Origin: Chitinophaga caeni
GTDB taxonomy: Bacteria; Bacteroidota; Bacteroidia; Chitinophagales; Chitinophagaceae
DNA length: 64,000 nucleotides
Assembly (NCBI RefSeq): GCF_002557795.1
Contig: NZ_CP023777.1
Location: forward strand, 3,481,001 to 3,545,000
Direction: 5' to 3'
Positions 7,577 through 17,518 of the stretch are shown piece by piece. The notes under the pieces were generated by a model. That model saw only the letters and a program-made list of their open reading frames with translations, was not told the origin of the DNA and searched no databases. Position 1 is the first letter of the stretch; every line of letters begins with the position of its first letter. Both the position numbers and the translations under genes were made by a program.

Positions 7577-8140
7577 TTAAACACCTAGGTTGTTTAAAGA
7601 AACAGCGTACAGTTGTTTTACTTTAGATGCACCGTCTTTCAAAATGTCCCGCTGCAAAGACCTGTCGGTCTTAAACTGCATGTCCAGCATGACATGGAAT
7701 CTTTCATTGCCCGGGAATGCTTTCTTCAAGTTTTCCTTGGTTAATAATTGTACTTGTGCGCCGGGTTCGGTGCTGAAGTAATACAATTTTTCCTTGGTAC
7801 GCTCTTTCCCGTTAGTGATGTTCACTACGCGGCTGTACATCTCGAAATGCGTGGTGTCAACCACCTGGTAGCTGTTGTTTTCATAAAAACGGAAAACCCT
7901 GTTCCGGGCATCCTTGAAACCGTACAATTGTCCTTTTTCGAACTGGTGTTTTTCGGTCCCGCTAACTTTCACGAGTTTTGGATGAAATGCAACATCGGCA
8001 TTGATTTTTGCGTCCTTATAGCTGAGCTTGGCTGCCTTGTAATCGTCCAAGGTCATGAAAAGACCGCTATAATCCTGTGCCCTTGCTGGAAGTGATGTAG
8101 TTGAACACGCTACTAGTAAGGCCATAAATAATTGCTTCAT
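7577..8140 (-). CDS. Unrecognised secreted protein
   Basis: The 187 residues begin with a clear signal peptide (about 21 residues, cleavage likely after PARA before QDYSG), so the mature protein is periplasmic or surface-located. There are no lipobox and no further membrane segments. The mature part is rich in lysine and aromatic residues, and I recognise no domain. It is single-gene, facing trmN6 with a shared terminator. Possible -7 CAAATTTA (reverse of TAAATTTG) at 8163-8170. Confidence 0.7.
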   Translation of the reverse strand: MKQLFMALLVACSTTSLPARAQDYSGLFMTLDDYKAAKLSYKDAKINADVAFHPKLVKVSGTEKHQFEKGQLYGFKDARNRVFRFYENNSYQVVDTTHFEMYSRVVNITNGKERTKEKLYYFSTEPGAQVQLLTKENLKKAFPGNERFHVMLDMQFKTDRSLQRDILKDGASKVKQLYAVSLNNLGV

Positions 8141-8456
8141 AACCGTTCTGTTTGGTGTACCGCAAATTTACGTCGAAATAAAATTTTATAAACTGCTTTT
8201 TGTCATCTTTCTACCGCTATAAATGGGTAGAGGAATAGCTCTTTCTTCCGATATAATTCGTATTGATTTTATTTGTTGTGTCAAATAACGCGTTTTGTTT
8301 TTCCGATCATCATAAAAATATTATCCTAAGGGTATTAAAATAATATATCTCCATAAATTTCATGTGTTTATGAGCAAAATCAATATCAGGTTGGGTTTTG
8401 GGCTGATTTGAAAAATGTGAATTATTTTCAAAATTGTTAAACAAATATTAATATAA
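8141..8456. other. AT-rich intergenic region with divergent promoters
   Basis: The region separates two divergently transcribed genes of unknown function and is AT-rich with no reading frame. It holds a minus-strand TAAATTTG at 8163-8170 that could serve the gene at 7577. No RNA or repeat is recognised. Confidence 0.5.
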
Positions 8457-8999
8457 ATGTCGTTCATCTTTAAATTCTACCGTTATTCAAGTATCGGTTT
8501 GAGTTTTTCAAATCAAACATTAGATTCGCAACCGAGCATGAAGAGTAGGTTTCATTTCATATTAAAAATATTTAGTTGTTTTCTTTTCCTGGCCATTCAA
8601 TTGGCCGCGGGATTGACCTGCTTATGGTCAAATTACCATCAATATGTTGATGATTTAGAAGAGGATGAATTTTATCAAATATCCCATACTTCTAAACATG
8701 AACAGCCAACAAGTTTTACCGCGCTCCTGCACAGCTCTTGGAATAGCAAGGATCGGTTTCATGATGTGAAGCCTATACAGGACCAGTTACATGTTAAATA
8801 CCCGAAAAAATCTAAGCTCAATTATTTTCTTTCCGCGTTGAATCAACAATATAACTTGGCCGCCAGGCTGGTTATCATTTTCAGCGACAGGTTTAACCGC
8901 GATATTTTTTTAACTGAAAATAAAAGGGGCGAATACAGTCGCCACAACTCTTTTTTACCGGCATATTATAACTTCCTATTTAGGTTGTATCCATTCTGA
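8457..8999 (+). CDS. Unrecognised membrane-anchored or exported protein
   Basis: The open frame gives 180 residues from 8457. A second ATG at 8538 would give 153 residues that start MKSRFHFILK and run straight into a hydrophobic segment (FSCFLFLAIQLAAGLTCLW), which looks like a normal signal or anchor sequence; I favour that start. The remainder is polar and ends in an aromatic-rich tail. No domain is recognised. It precedes the RND efflux operon on the same strand by 130 bases, but a functional link is not shown. Confidence 0.55.
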   Translation: MSFIFKFYRYSSIGLSFSNQTLDSQPSMKSRFHFILKIFSCFLFLAIQLAAGLTCLWSNYHQYVDDLEEDEFYQISHTSKHEQPTSFTALLHSSWNSKDRFHDVKPIQDQLHVKYPKKSKLNYFLSALNQQYNLAARLVIIFSDRFNRDIFLTENKRGEYSRHNSFLPAYYNFLFRLYPF

Positions 9000-9128
9000 C
9001 GGGTATCATTTCCCCAGGGTATTATTATCTCTTTTATTAAACATCATTTACCATTTATTAATTGACATGCAATAATCTTTATTGCGTGGCATCTTATCTT
9101 TTACTGGTTTCATTGAAACATTAATGTT

Positions 9129-10250
9129 ATGGCTATGCGCTTAGAACAAGTGATTTATGTATCCTTGGTAGGACTCGCTTTGTCCGGCTGTACTTCCAAG
9201 GCGGAGAAAAATCAAGCTAATTCGGAATTGAGAACTTTGCCTGTCACAACTTTGACGGTCAAAGACACGGTGCTGCACCGTTCTTACGTGGCCAGTATAG
9301 AGGCTGTTCAAAACGTGGAAATTCGCGCCCGCGTTGATGGTTTCCTGGATACGATCCATGTAGATGAAGGTAAGATGGTCAGGAAGGGACAGGTCTTATT
9401 TACCATCGGCAACGAGGAATACATTTCTGATTTGGCCAAGGCCAAAGCTGCTCTTAGTAACGTGATCGCGGAGGCTAAAGGCGCCGCGCTCGAAGTGGAA
9501 AGGGTAAAACTTTTAGTTGAAAAGAAGGTCATTGCCGGATCGGAACTGGACGTGGCCAAGGCTCGCTTGGCTGCCGCCGAAGCAAAAACCGACGAGGCGC
9601 GCTCCGCTTTGAATAACGCTGAGAATAAGTTGAAATACACCAAGATCAGGGCGCCTTTTACCGGTGTGATTGACCGAATTCCTTTGAAGAATGGTAGCCT
9701 TATCCGCGAAGGAACACTGTTTACGACTATTTCCGATGTTCACGCGGTGTACGCATATTTCAACGTGTCCGAAACGGAGTATTTACAGTATATAAAATCA
9801 AGGAAAACCGCCGATATGGATATGGAAAAAGTACGGTTGGTATTGGCTGACGAGACCTTGTATCCTTATCCCGGTACGATTGAAACCATCGAGGGAGAAT
9901 TTGAAGAAAATACCGGTTCAATCGCTTTCAGGGCCAAATTCCCGAATCCGAAGCACCTGCTGAAACATGGCGCCAGCGGCAAGGTGCTACTCTCGAATGA
10001 AGTATCAAACGCAATATTGGTGCCGCAAAAGGCGGTTTTCGAAATGCAGGATAAGAACTACGTGTTCGTACTGGACCAAGATAATAAGGTGCAGATGCGC
10101 AATTTCATCCCGCGTAACCGGATGAAGGATTGCTACCTGGTTGGATCAGGCTTAAAAGAGGGCGAAACAATCGTAGCGGAAGGCGTGCTCAACATCAGGG
10201 ACGGTATGACCATCGAACCGCTTAAAAGGAATGCAGAAAGCGCCCAGTAG
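9129..10250 (+). CDS. RND efflux periplasmic adaptor lipoprotein (AcrA/MexA family)
   Basis: This membrane fusion protein bridges the inner-membrane pump and the outer-membrane channel. The 373 residues start with a lipoprotein signal (lipobox LSGC, Cys near residue 20). Next comes a biotinyl-lipoyl half (IRARVDGFLDTIHVDEGKMV, about 75-94), a coiled-coil hairpin rich in Ala, Glu and Lys (about 100-165), the second lipoyl half (KIRAPFTGVIDRIPLKNGS) and beta-barrel domains. It is first in a three-gene operon, 39 bases before the pump. No regulator gene is adjacent. The substrates are unknown; the HAE1 type usually exports hydrophobic or amphiphilic compounds. Confidence 0.94.
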   Translation: MAMRLEQVIYVSLVGLALSGCTSKAEKNQANSELRTLPVTTLTVKDTVLHRSYVASIEAVQNVEIRARVDGFLDTIHVDEGKMVRKGQVLFTIGNEEYISDLAKAKAALSNVIAEAKGAALEVERVKLLVEKKVIAGSELDVAKARLAAAEAKTDEARSALNNAENKLKYTKIRAPFTGVIDRIPLKNGSLIREGTLFTTISDVHAVYAYFNVSETEYLQYIKSRKTADMDMEKVRLVLADETLYPYPGTIETIEGEFEENTGSIAFRAKFPNPKHLLKHGASGKVLLSNEVSNAILVPQKAVFEMQDKNYVFVLDQDNKVQMRNFIPRNRMKDCYLVGSGLKEGETIVAEGVLNIRDGMTIEPLKRNAESAQ

Positions 10251-10289
10251 TTACAGGATTTATTATTCAGATTGATTTAAAGGATTGCA

Positions 10290-13200
10290 ATGTTTGATAC
10301 ATTTATTAAAAGACCGGTATTATCATTGGTAATATCGTTGATCATAACCCTGTTGGGCTTATTGGCTTTATTTAGTTTGCCGGTAACCCAATTCCCGGAT
10401 ATCGTTCCGCCATCGGTTACGGTAACAGCCAAGTATACCGGCGCAAATGCGGAAGTATGCGTAAAAGCGGTGTCTACGCCTTTAGAACGCGCCATTAACG
10501 GGGTGCCGGGCATGACTTACATGTCGTCTGTATCGAGTAATGATGGTATGACGGTAATAAGCGTGTTCTTCGAGGTGGGAACCGATCCTGATCAAGCGGC
10601 GGTGAATGTTCAAAACCGCGTGGCTACGATTATCGATGAATTGCCGGAAGAAGTTATCAAAAGTGGTGTAACAACGGAAAAAGAGGTGAACAGTATGTTG
10701 CTTTACCTCAACATCATGAGTGAAGACACGACTTTGGATGAACAATTTATTTACAATTTTGCTGATATCAACGTGCTGCAAGAACTGAAGCGTATCAACG
10801 GCGTTGGTCGCGCTGAAATCATGGGTGCGAAAGAATACGCGATGCGTGTCTGGTTGAAGCCGGACCGGATGTTGGCATTAAATGTATCTGCCGATGAAGT
10901 GATCAATGCCATCCGCAGGCAAAATATTGAAGCGGCCCCCGGAAAAACGGGGGAGAGCTCCGACAAAGATCCTAACTTACAACAGTATGTATTACGCTAC
11001 ACCGGTAAATTCTTCGAACCGGACGAATATAAAAACATCGTGGTGCGTGCTAATGCCGACGGTAGTATGTTGCTGTTGAAGGATGTGGCTGATGTTGAAT
11101 TTGGTTCGCTTACTTATAGCATGGTTTCGAAAACGGACGGGAAACCTTCGGCGTCCATCATGTTGAAACAACGGCCGGGTTCGAATGCGCAAGATGTTAT
11201 CCGCGATGTAAAAGCAAAGATGGCGGAGATGAAGGCTACTTCTTTCCCGCCGGGTATGACTTATAACTTCAATTACGATGTATCCAGGTTCTTGGAAGCG
11301 TCTATTTCCAGCGTGATCCATACTTTATTCGAAGCCTTTATCCTGGTGTTTATCGTCGTGTTTATCTTCCTACAGGATTTCCGTTCCACGTTGATCCCGG
11401 CTTTGGCAGTTCCGGTGGCTTTGATCGGTACCTTATGCTTTATGCAGCTAATGGGTTTTTCGATCAACTTGTTGACCTTATTTGCCCTTGTTTTGGCTAT
11501 CGGAATCGTGGTGGATAATGCTATCGTGGTCGTGGAGGCGGTCCATGTGAAGATGAACGAAGATCATTTGCCGCCTTTGGAAGCAACCTTGGCGGCGATG
11601 CGGGAAATCAGCGGGGCCATCGTGGCTATTACCCTGGTCATGTCTGCCGTATTTATTCCGGTGGCTTTCCTGAGTGGCCCGGTAGGCGTGTTTTACAGGC
11701 AGTTTTCATTGACCTTGGCAATCGCGATCGTTATTTCCGGTGTAAACGCGGTAACATTAACCCCGGCGTTGTGCGCCATCATGCTTAAGCATCAGCACGG
11801 CAACAGGAAAGGCATGTTGCAGCGATTTTTCAACGGGTTTAACAAGGGGTATAATAAAACGGAGCGCGGCTACGCCAGCTTAATCGGAAAGATTGCCGGA
11901 AGAAGATTATTAACGGTAGGTTGCTTGGTATTTTTCTTCGTGGCTACCTGGGGAGTTAGCTCGGTATTACCAAGTGGTTTCATTCCTACGGAAGACCAGG
12001 GGATGATCTATGTAAATGTAACGACGCCGCAAGGTGCAACGGTAGAAAGAACGGAAGCGGTTTTAGATGATATTGATAAGATAGCGCGTGACATGGATGA
12101 AGTTGAATCTGTTTCTACCTTGGCCGGTTATTCCCTGGTGAATGAAGTGGCGGGAGCCTCTTACGGAATGGCCATGGTTAACTTGAAATCATGGGAAGAG
12201 CGCAAGGCTAGTGTACAGGATATCATGAACAGGTTGCAAAAAAAATCCAAGTATATTTCAGATGCCACGATAGAGTTTTTCCCTCCGCCAACGGTTCCCG
12301 GTTTTGGTAATAGCAGTGGTTTCGAACTGCGTTTGCTTGATAAATCAGGATTGGGTGAGTTGGACAAAGTAGGTGCTCAAACGCAGCGGTTTATCGAGGC
12401 TTTGAAAGATCGCCCTGAGATCGGTAGCGCGTTCACCAGTTTTGATGCCAGCTTCCCGCAATATTTAATTCACGTGGATCAAAAGATGGCTGCCAAGAAA
12501 GGGGTGAGTATTGATAATGCATTGTCAAACCTTCAAACTTTGATGGGGAGCTTTTATGCTTCTAACTTCATACGCTTCGGGCAAATGTACAAGGTGATGG
12601 TACAGGCGGACCCCTCGTACCGCAGGAAACCCGAGGACTTGCTGAAACTATATGTGAAAAATGACCAGGGACAGATGGTTTCTTACGCTGATTTTATCCG
12701 CTTGGAACGGGTGTATGGGCCGGAACAATTGACCCGTTACAATATGTACACCGCCGCGATGATTAACGGCGATGCAGCACCGGGCTATAGCAGCAGCGAT
12801 GCGATCAAAGCAGTTGAAGAAGTTGCTGCCAATTCATTGGCAAGGGGATATTCGATCGAGTGGAGCGGTATGACGCGGGAACAAATTCTATCTGGAAATC
12901 AAGCTGTGTATATTTTCTTGATATGCTTGGTATTTGTTTACTTGTTATTAGCGGCCCAGTACGAAAGTTTCTTATTGCCGTTGCCGGTGATTCTTTCATT
13001 ACCTGCCGGTATTTTCGGTGCGTTCCTCGCCTTGAAAGTGTTTGGATTGGAAAATAACATTTATGCGCAAGTTGCCCTGGTAATGCTCATTGGTTTACTG
13101 GGCAAAAATGCCATCTTGATTGTTGAATTTGCCATCTTGAAAAACAAGGAAGGGCTCTCCGTGTTGGAAGCCGCCAAGCAAGGCGCCGTATCGCGTTTAA

Positions 13201-13436
13201 GGCCCATCCTGATGACTTCTTTTGCCTTTATTGCGGGCTTGATTCCCCTGTGTATTGCCACGGGAGCAGGCGCTATGGGGAACCGTTCTATCGGTACCGC
13301 GGCAGCAGGGGGGATGTTGATAGGAACCTTGTTCGGGGTAATCGTGATTCCCGGTTTGTATGTATTGTTTGCTTCCATGGTGAAGCATCGGCCAGTAAAG
13401 AAAAATATCAAAGCACATGAATCAATCCTTAATTAG
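10290..13436 (+). CDS. RND efflux pump, HAE1 family (AcrB/MexB-like)
   Basis: This is a proton-driven inner-membrane exporter. Its 1048 residues match AcrB length, with twelve expected membrane helices and two large periplasmic loops. The N-terminus (MFDTFIKRPVLSLVISLIIT) is typical. The proton-relay helix 4 carries GIVVDNAIVVVE, containing the paired acidic residue region, and helix 10/11 carries GLLGKNAILIVEFA. Its end overlaps the outer-membrane channel gene by 20 bases, so translation is coupled. With its neighbours it forms a complete tripartite pump spanning both membranes. Confidence 0.96.
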   Translation: MFDTFIKRPVLSLVISLIITLLGLLALFSLPVTQFPDIVPPSVTVTAKYTGANAEVCVKAVSTPLERAINGVPGMTYMSSVSSNDGMTVISVFFEVGTDPDQAAVNVQNRVATIIDELPEEVIKSGVTTEKEVNSMLLYLNIMSEDTTLDEQFIYNFADINVLQELKRINGVGRAEIMGAKEYAMRVWLKPDRMLALNVSADEVINAIRRQNIEAAPGKTGESSDKDPNLQQYVLRYTGKFFEPDEYKNIVVRANADGSMLLLKDVADVEFGSLTYSMVSKTDGKPSASIMLKQRPGSNAQDVIRDVKAKMAEMKATSFPPGMTYNFNYDVSRFLEASISSVIHTLFEAFILVFIVVFIFLQDFRSTLIPALAVPVALIGTLCFMQLMGFSINLLTLFALVLAIGIVVDNAIVVVEAVHVKMNEDHLPPLEATLAAMREISGAIVAITLVMSAVFIPVAFLSGPVGVFYRQFSLTLAIAIVISGVNAVTLTPALCAIMLKHQHGNRKGMLQRFFNGFNKGYNKTERGYASLIGKIAGRRLLTVGCLVFFFVATWGVSSVLPSGFIPTEDQGMIYVNVTTPQGATVERTEAVLDDIDKIARDMDEVESVSTLAGYSLVNEVAGASYGMAMVNLKSWEERKASVQDIMNRLQKKSKYISDATIEFFPPPTVPGFGNSSGFELRLLDKSGLGELDKVGAQTQRFIEALKDRPEIGSAFTSFDASFPQYLIHVDQKMAAKKGVSIDNALSNLQTLMGSFYASNFIRFGQMYKVMVQADPSYRRKPEDLLKLYVKNDQGQMVSYADFIRLERVYGPEQLTRYNMYTAAMINGDAAPGYSSSDAIKAVEEVAANSLARGYSIEWSGMTREQILSGNQAVYIFLICLVFVYLLLAAQYESFLLPLPVILSLPAGIFGAFLALKVFGLENNIYAQVALVMLIGLLGKNAILIVEFAILKNKEGLSVLEAAKQGAVSRLRPILMTSFAFIAGLIPLCIATGAGAMGNRSIGTAAAGGMLIGTLFGVIVIPGLYVLFASMVKHRPVKKNIKAHESILN

Positions 13437-14841
13437 AAATATCATCTTGGCAGCATTGTTACTTTGTAGTGCATGCGCCACGCAAAAAACACTCACTTTA
13501 CCGGAAGCGGTAGCATTGCCGGCAACGCCGAGTTCTGAAGATACAGTATCAACTTTAAGCTTCAGGGAAGTGTTTCATGACGAGAACTTACGATCGTTAA
13601 TCGAGATTGCTTTGCAACATAATTTTGATTTATTGTCTGCACAGCAGCGCATTAACATCGCTGCCGCCAATTTGAATGTTGCGAAGAGCGCCTGGCTACC
13701 TAAAGTGGAAGGAGCTGTTAGTGCGGGCGCTGAAAAGTACGGTGATTATACGCAAAATGGTGTCGGTAATTTTGATACTAATTTTTCCGATAACATCAAT
13801 GGTAAACAGGAGATACCTTACCCGGTTACACCGAGTTATTTTATCGGCTTGAGGAGTTCATGGGAACTCGATGTTTGGGGAAAGTTAAAGCTGCAAAAGC
13901 AAGCCGTAAATGCCCGGTTTTTAGCTACGAAAGAAGGGAAGCACCTAATAAGAACGCAAGTGATCGCTTCCATTGCCGGGATGTATTACGAGTTGACAAC
14001 CTTAGACAACGAGTTACAGATTATTAAAAGCAATATCAAGTTGCAAGAATCTGCCTTGGCAACCGTGGAAATTCAAAAGGCAGGAGGCCGTGCAACGGAA
14101 TTGGCTGTACAACAATTCCGCGCGCAACTGTTGGGCACGAAGGCTTTAGAATTCAAGATCAGGCAGGATATCGCAGCGTTGGAGTTCCAGCTAAATGCCG
14201 TATTGGGACGGATGCCCCAAGCAATTGCCAGGACCAGGCAGAATGCTAAACAAACGGTATTGCCAAGCATTGAAAAAGGGATATCGGCGCAATTACTATT
14301 GAATCGCCCCGATGTACAGCAAGCGGAATGGGAGCTGGCGGCTACGAAGGTAGATGTACAAGTTGCTCAAAAAGCATTTTTGCCTAGCTTGACAATTACG
14401 CCCTACTTAGGGTTTGAATCCTTCAAAGCTAAGTTGCTTTTTGAACCGGCCTCCATTGCTTGGGGCGCCATCGGTGGATTGACTGCCCCGATATTTCAAC
14501 AAAAGAAGTTGAAAGCCAATTATGCGCAAAGGGAAGCGGCAGCCTACCAAGCATTTTATAACTACCAGCAAAAGTTGGTAAACGGCTACCAAGAAGTAGC
14601 GACCACGCTAAACAAGGTAGAAAATGAGCAGAAAGCCTACGATTTTAAATTACAGGAAGTGGCCGTATTACAACAAGCCGTTGCTACGGCCAATACATTA
14701 TTTACAACCGGATACGCCTCCTACTTGGAAGTGATAACCGCACAAAAAAGTGTACTTGAAGCGGAGTTGTCGCTCGTGAATACAAGGCGCCGTGTTTATC
14801 AAGGCATCGTGTCCTTGTACCGCGCTCTTGGCGGAAGTTGA
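13417..14841 (+). CDS. Outer-membrane efflux channel lipoprotein (TolC/OprM, NodT family)
   Basis: The 474-residue protein forms the outer-membrane exit duct of the pump encoded just upstream. It has a lipoprotein signal (lipobox LLCSAC) and two repeated OEP domains with the long alternating helices expected of this family; LLNRPDVQQAEWELAATKVD around 290-310 is a strong family signature. The ATG lies 20 bases inside the pump gene. It is the last gene of the operon. Confidence 0.94.
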   Translation: MNQSLIRNIILAALLLCSACATQKTLTLPEAVALPATPSSEDTVSTLSFREVFHDENLRSLIEIALQHNFDLLSAQQRINIAAANLNVAKSAWLPKVEGAVSAGAEKYGDYTQNGVGNFDTNFSDNINGKQEIPYPVTPSYFIGLRSSWELDVWGKLKLQKQAVNARFLATKEGKHLIRTQVIASIAGMYYELTTLDNELQIIKSNIKLQESALATVEIQKAGGRATELAVQQFRAQLLGTKALEFKIRQDIAALEFQLNAVLGRMPQAIARTRQNAKQTVLPSIEKGISAQLLLNRPDVQQAEWELAATKVDVQVAQKAFLPSLTITPYLGFESFKAKLLFEPASIAWGAIGGLTAPIFQQKKLKANYAQREAAAYQAFYNYQQKLVNGYQEVATTLNKVENEQKAYDFKLQEVAVLQQAVATANTLFTTGYASYLEVITAQKSVLEAELSLVNTRRRVYQGIVSLYRALGGS

Positions 14842-15000
14842 TATAAATGATAAGTGTTAATGAAATACCGGGGTATTTCCATATCCCGGTTTTTTCCCAA
14901 TTGAAGGAATGCAAGTGGAAAAATAGCATTCCCGAAGATGAACGGAGCGTCGCAACCACAGCCCCATAGTAATTATCCGCCGATTACAAAAAAAAATTAC

Positions 15001-15062
15001 AAAAAACAAAAAACAAAAAACAAAAAACAAAAAACAAAAAACAAAAAACAAAAAACAAAAAA
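15001..15062. repeat. Heptamer tandem repeat (AAAAAAC)x8
   Basis: Eight perfect copies of AAAAAAC plus a partial ninth lie between two converging genes. It is non-coding and directly abuts an ATCCGTG-type repeat. Its length is likely to vary between isolates. Confidence 0.95.
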
Positions 15063-15098
15063 TCCGTGCAATCCCTAAATCCAAAAAAATCCGTGAAC
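15061..15098 (+). repeat. Short ATCCGTG-type intergenic repeat, copy 2
   Basis: AATCCGTGCAATCCCTAAAT and a closing AATCCGTGAAC match copy 1 and copy 5 closely. It ends 2 bases before the topB stop codon. Confidence 0.7.
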
Positions 15099-15099
15099 A

Positions 15100-17223
15100 T
15101 TACTCAACCCCGAACCCGAAATCCGCGGTCAAGATAATCCTGCCATCTTGCGCATTGCCATTCACCACCAAACCTTTCAGCTTACCCGTTTTCTTCTTAG
15201 TAACCAGGTCCGCGATTTGCTTGGCCGTGAGCTTTTTGCCAAACAATTCAAATGGAACCTTGAACCCGCAAACGTTAAAGTTACTGCAACCGTAAGCCGA
15301 TTTTCCTTTCATCAGTGGATGTTGGGAGCATTTGGGACATTGCAAGGAACCGGGCTCGGCGCTTTCCTTTTTCTTAGTGGTTTTCTTGGGTACGGTATTA
15401 GTTTTCTGCGGCTCCGCCGCGATCGTGATCGGTTTATACTGGCTGTTTTTTACTTCGAGTGTTAAATCTTGCACCATTTGAATCAGCTCCGACTTGAAAG
15501 TATCCATGGCGTATTCGCCTTTTTCGATTTGCCGGAGCTTCCTTTCCCAGGTACCGGTAAGTTCAGCGCTTTTCAATAACTCGGATTGTATGGTATCGAT
15601 CAGGTCCATCCCCGTTTGGGTGGCAAAGATGTTTTTTTTCTTCTTCTCGATGTATTTTCTTTTGTATAAAGTTTCAATAATGTTGGCGCGTGTAGAAGGG
15701 CGACCGATACCATTATCTTTCATCAGCTCGCGCATTTCCTCGTCTTCGACTTGTTTTCCGGCGGTTTCCATGGCACGTAATAAAGTCGCTTCGGTGTAAG
15801 GTTTCGGAGGCGAAGTTTTCCCTTGATGTATTCTCGGTGTATGCGGACCACTTTCGCCAACCTCAAAATGCGGTAAGGTTTTTTCTTCTACCTCTTCGCC
15901 TTCTTTTTTGTCGGAGTTATCATCCTTTTCTTTTACATCATTAGCATACACCTCTTTCCATCCGGGTTCAATAATTTGCTTGCCGGTAACTTTGAAGGGG
16001 ACTTGACCCACGGTGCCGAATACGGTAGTTGTCGAGATTTTACATTCCGGGTAAAAAGCGGCAATGAAGCGCTTGGCAACCAGGTCGTAGATGCGTTTTT
16101 CTTCGTAAGGAAGATTACTGGGGTAAATACCTGTCGGGATAATAGCATGGTGATCGGTCACCTTTTTATCATCGAAAACAGATTTCAATTTGGGAATAGG
16201 TTGCTGAAGGATAGGGGCGGTCAGCGCGGCATACGGCGCCATGTCCTGCAATATCCCTGCAATCTTAGGATGTAAATCTTCAGAGAGATAAGTGGTATCT
16301 ACCCTTGGGTAGGTTACCAATTTTTTTTCGTACAAACTCTGAATATACTTTAATGTATCATCGGCGGTAAAAGCAAATTTTTTGTTGGCTTCTACCTGTA
16401 AACCTGTGAGGTCAAACAATTTCGGGTTCCCTTCTTTGCCATCCTTTTTCTCGAAAGAAGTAACCACGAAAGGATATTCTTTCAGATATGCTAAACCCTT
16501 ATTGGCTTTATCAAGCGTTTTTAATCGATCGATAGTCGCGGTAAATTCTACATCGCGGTAAATAGTTTTCAGCTCCCAGTAGTCTTCGGATTTGAAGGCG
16601 TTGATTTCCTTTTGTCTTTGAACGATCATGGCGAGCGTGGGCGTTTGCACGCGGCCGATAGACAATACGGCCTTCCCTTGGCCGAATTTCTTCGTAAATA
16701 AACGGGTGGCGTTCATGCCGAGAAGCCAGTCGCCAATTGCCCGCGCGCTACCGGCGGCGTAAAGGTTATCGAATTGTTCGGCATTTTTGAGTTGTTGGAA
16801 GCCGTTCTTGATGGCTTCTTCAGTCAGGGAAGATATCCATAGGCGTTTCACAGGCGCTTGGCATTTAGCTTTGAGCAAAACCCAGCGTTGAATCAATTCA
16901 CCCTCTTGGCCGGCATCCCCGCAATTAATCACTTCTTCACAAGCGTCGACCAGTTTTTCTATAATACCGAATTGCTTTTTTACGCCGTCGTTCTCGATTA
17001 GCTTGATGCCGAAGTTGGTGGGGATCATCGGCAAGTCTTCGAGTCGCCAAGCTTTCCATTGATCGAAATAATCGTGAGGTTCTTTAAGTGTGCAGAAATG
17101 ACCGAAGGTCCAGGTGACCTGGTAGCCATTACCCTCGAAATAACCATCTTTTCTTTGTTTGGCACCGATAACTTCGGCAATATCCCTGGCAACACTGGGT
17201 TTTTCGGCGATGCAAACTTTCAT
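15100..17223 (-). CDS. topB: DNA topoisomerase III (type IA)
   Basis: This enzyme decatenates and relaxes DNA through single-strand passage and usually works with RecQ-type helicases. The 707 residues start with the Toprim domain (KVCIAEKPSVA; acidic motif DAGQEGEL at 103-110). The catalytic tyrosine is Y305 in VTYPRVDTTYL, with GRVQTPTLAMI at about 190-200. A Lys/Glu-rich insertion sits near 440-460 and there is a C-terminal zinc-ribbon-like segment (CPKCSQHPLM ... YGCSNFNVCGF) followed by a topo C-terminal repeat. Typical of Bacteroidota TopB. It is flanked by a tRNA and appears monocistronic. Confidence 0.95.
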   Translation of the reverse strand: MKVCIAEKPSVARDIAEVIGAKQRKDGYFEGNGYQVTWTFGHFCTLKEPHDYFDQWKAWRLEDLPMIPTNFGIKLIENDGVKKQFGIIEKLVDACEEVINCGDAGQEGELIQRWVLLKAKCQAPVKRLWISSLTEEAIKNGFQQLKNAEQFDNLYAAGSARAIGDWLLGMNATRLFTKKFGQGKAVLSIGRVQTPTLAMIVQRQKEINAFKSEDYWELKTIYRDVEFTATIDRLKTLDKANKGLAYLKEYPFVVTSFEKKDGKEGNPKLFDLTGLQVEANKKFAFTADDTLKYIQSLYEKKLVTYPRVDTTYLSEDLHPKIAGILQDMAPYAALTAPILQQPIPKLKSVFDDKKVTDHHAIIPTGIYPSNLPYEEKRIYDLVAKRFIAAFYPECKISTTTVFGTVGQVPFKVTGKQIIEPGWKEVYANDVKEKDDNSDKKEGEEVEEKTLPHFEVGESGPHTPRIHQGKTSPPKPYTEATLLRAMETAGKQVEDEEMRELMKDNGIGRPSTRANIIETLYKRKYIEKKKKNIFATQTGMDLIDTIQSELLKSAELTGTWERKLRQIEKGEYAMDTFKSELIQMVQDLTLEVKNSQYKPITIAAEPQKTNTVPKKTTKKKESAEPGSLQCPKCSQHPLMKGKSAYGCSNFNVCGFKVPFELFGKKLTAKQIADLVTKKKTGKLKGLVVNGNAQDGRIILTADFGFGVE

Positions 17224-17331
17224 AATCTTTTCGGAATACCGGTTGAAATAGGCTTTGGTGAAAGTGCTAATTTACTGAATTAGATGAAAACCTCGCGGGG
17301 CGAAAATTTTTCAATCATTTTTAAAAATATT

Positions 17332-17362
17332 TTTGCTGAATTAAAATAATCGTCTACATTTG
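17332..17362 (+). promoter_or_regulatory. Promoter of tRNA-Leu copy 1
   Basis: TTTG (17332-17335) and TACATTTG (17355-17362) match the Bacteroidota -33/-7 consensus with 19 bases between them. The inferred start is about 28 bases before the mature tRNA. The second tRNA-Leu copy has the same -7 element and the same 19-base spacing, although the sequence between differs. Confidence 0.8.
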
Positions 17363-17397
17363 CAACCCGAACAGCGACAAATAGTTGCGAAGTTCAG

Positions 17398-17481
17398 GCC
17401 CAGATGGCGGAACTGGTAGACGCGCTAGACTCAAAATCTAGTTCTCGCAAGGGAGTGGGGGTTCGATTCCCCCTTTGGGCA
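17398..17481 (+). tRNA. tRNA-Leu(CAA), copy 1
   Basis: An 84-base cloverleaf with acceptor stem GCCCAGA/TTTGGGC and discriminator A. The anticodon arm is CTAGA-CTCAAAA-TCTAG, giving anticodon CAA (codon UUG). It has the long variable arm expected of leucine tRNAs and T arm GGGGGTTCGATTCCCCC. CCA is not encoded. A second identical gene lies at 53691-53774 on the other strand. Confidence 0.97.
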
Positions 17482-17483
17482 CT

Positions 17484-17518
17484 AAAGGGAAGAGGTTCAT
17501 GGATCTCTTCCCTTTTTT
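17484..17518 (+). terminator. Terminator of tRNA-Leu copy 1
   Basis: AAAGGGAAGAG pairs with CTCTTCCCTTT (11 bp, loop of 10) and continues into a T-run. It starts 3 bases after the tRNA and is duplicated along with it. Confidence 0.9.

Noticed and set aside
15001..15062. Phase-variation switch
   Set aside because: The array lies between two gene 3' ends, not in a promoter or reading frame.
14857..15084. 75-residue frame of Phe/Val/Leu repeats on the minus strand
   Set aside because: It is only the translation of the AAAAAAC array and its surroundings.
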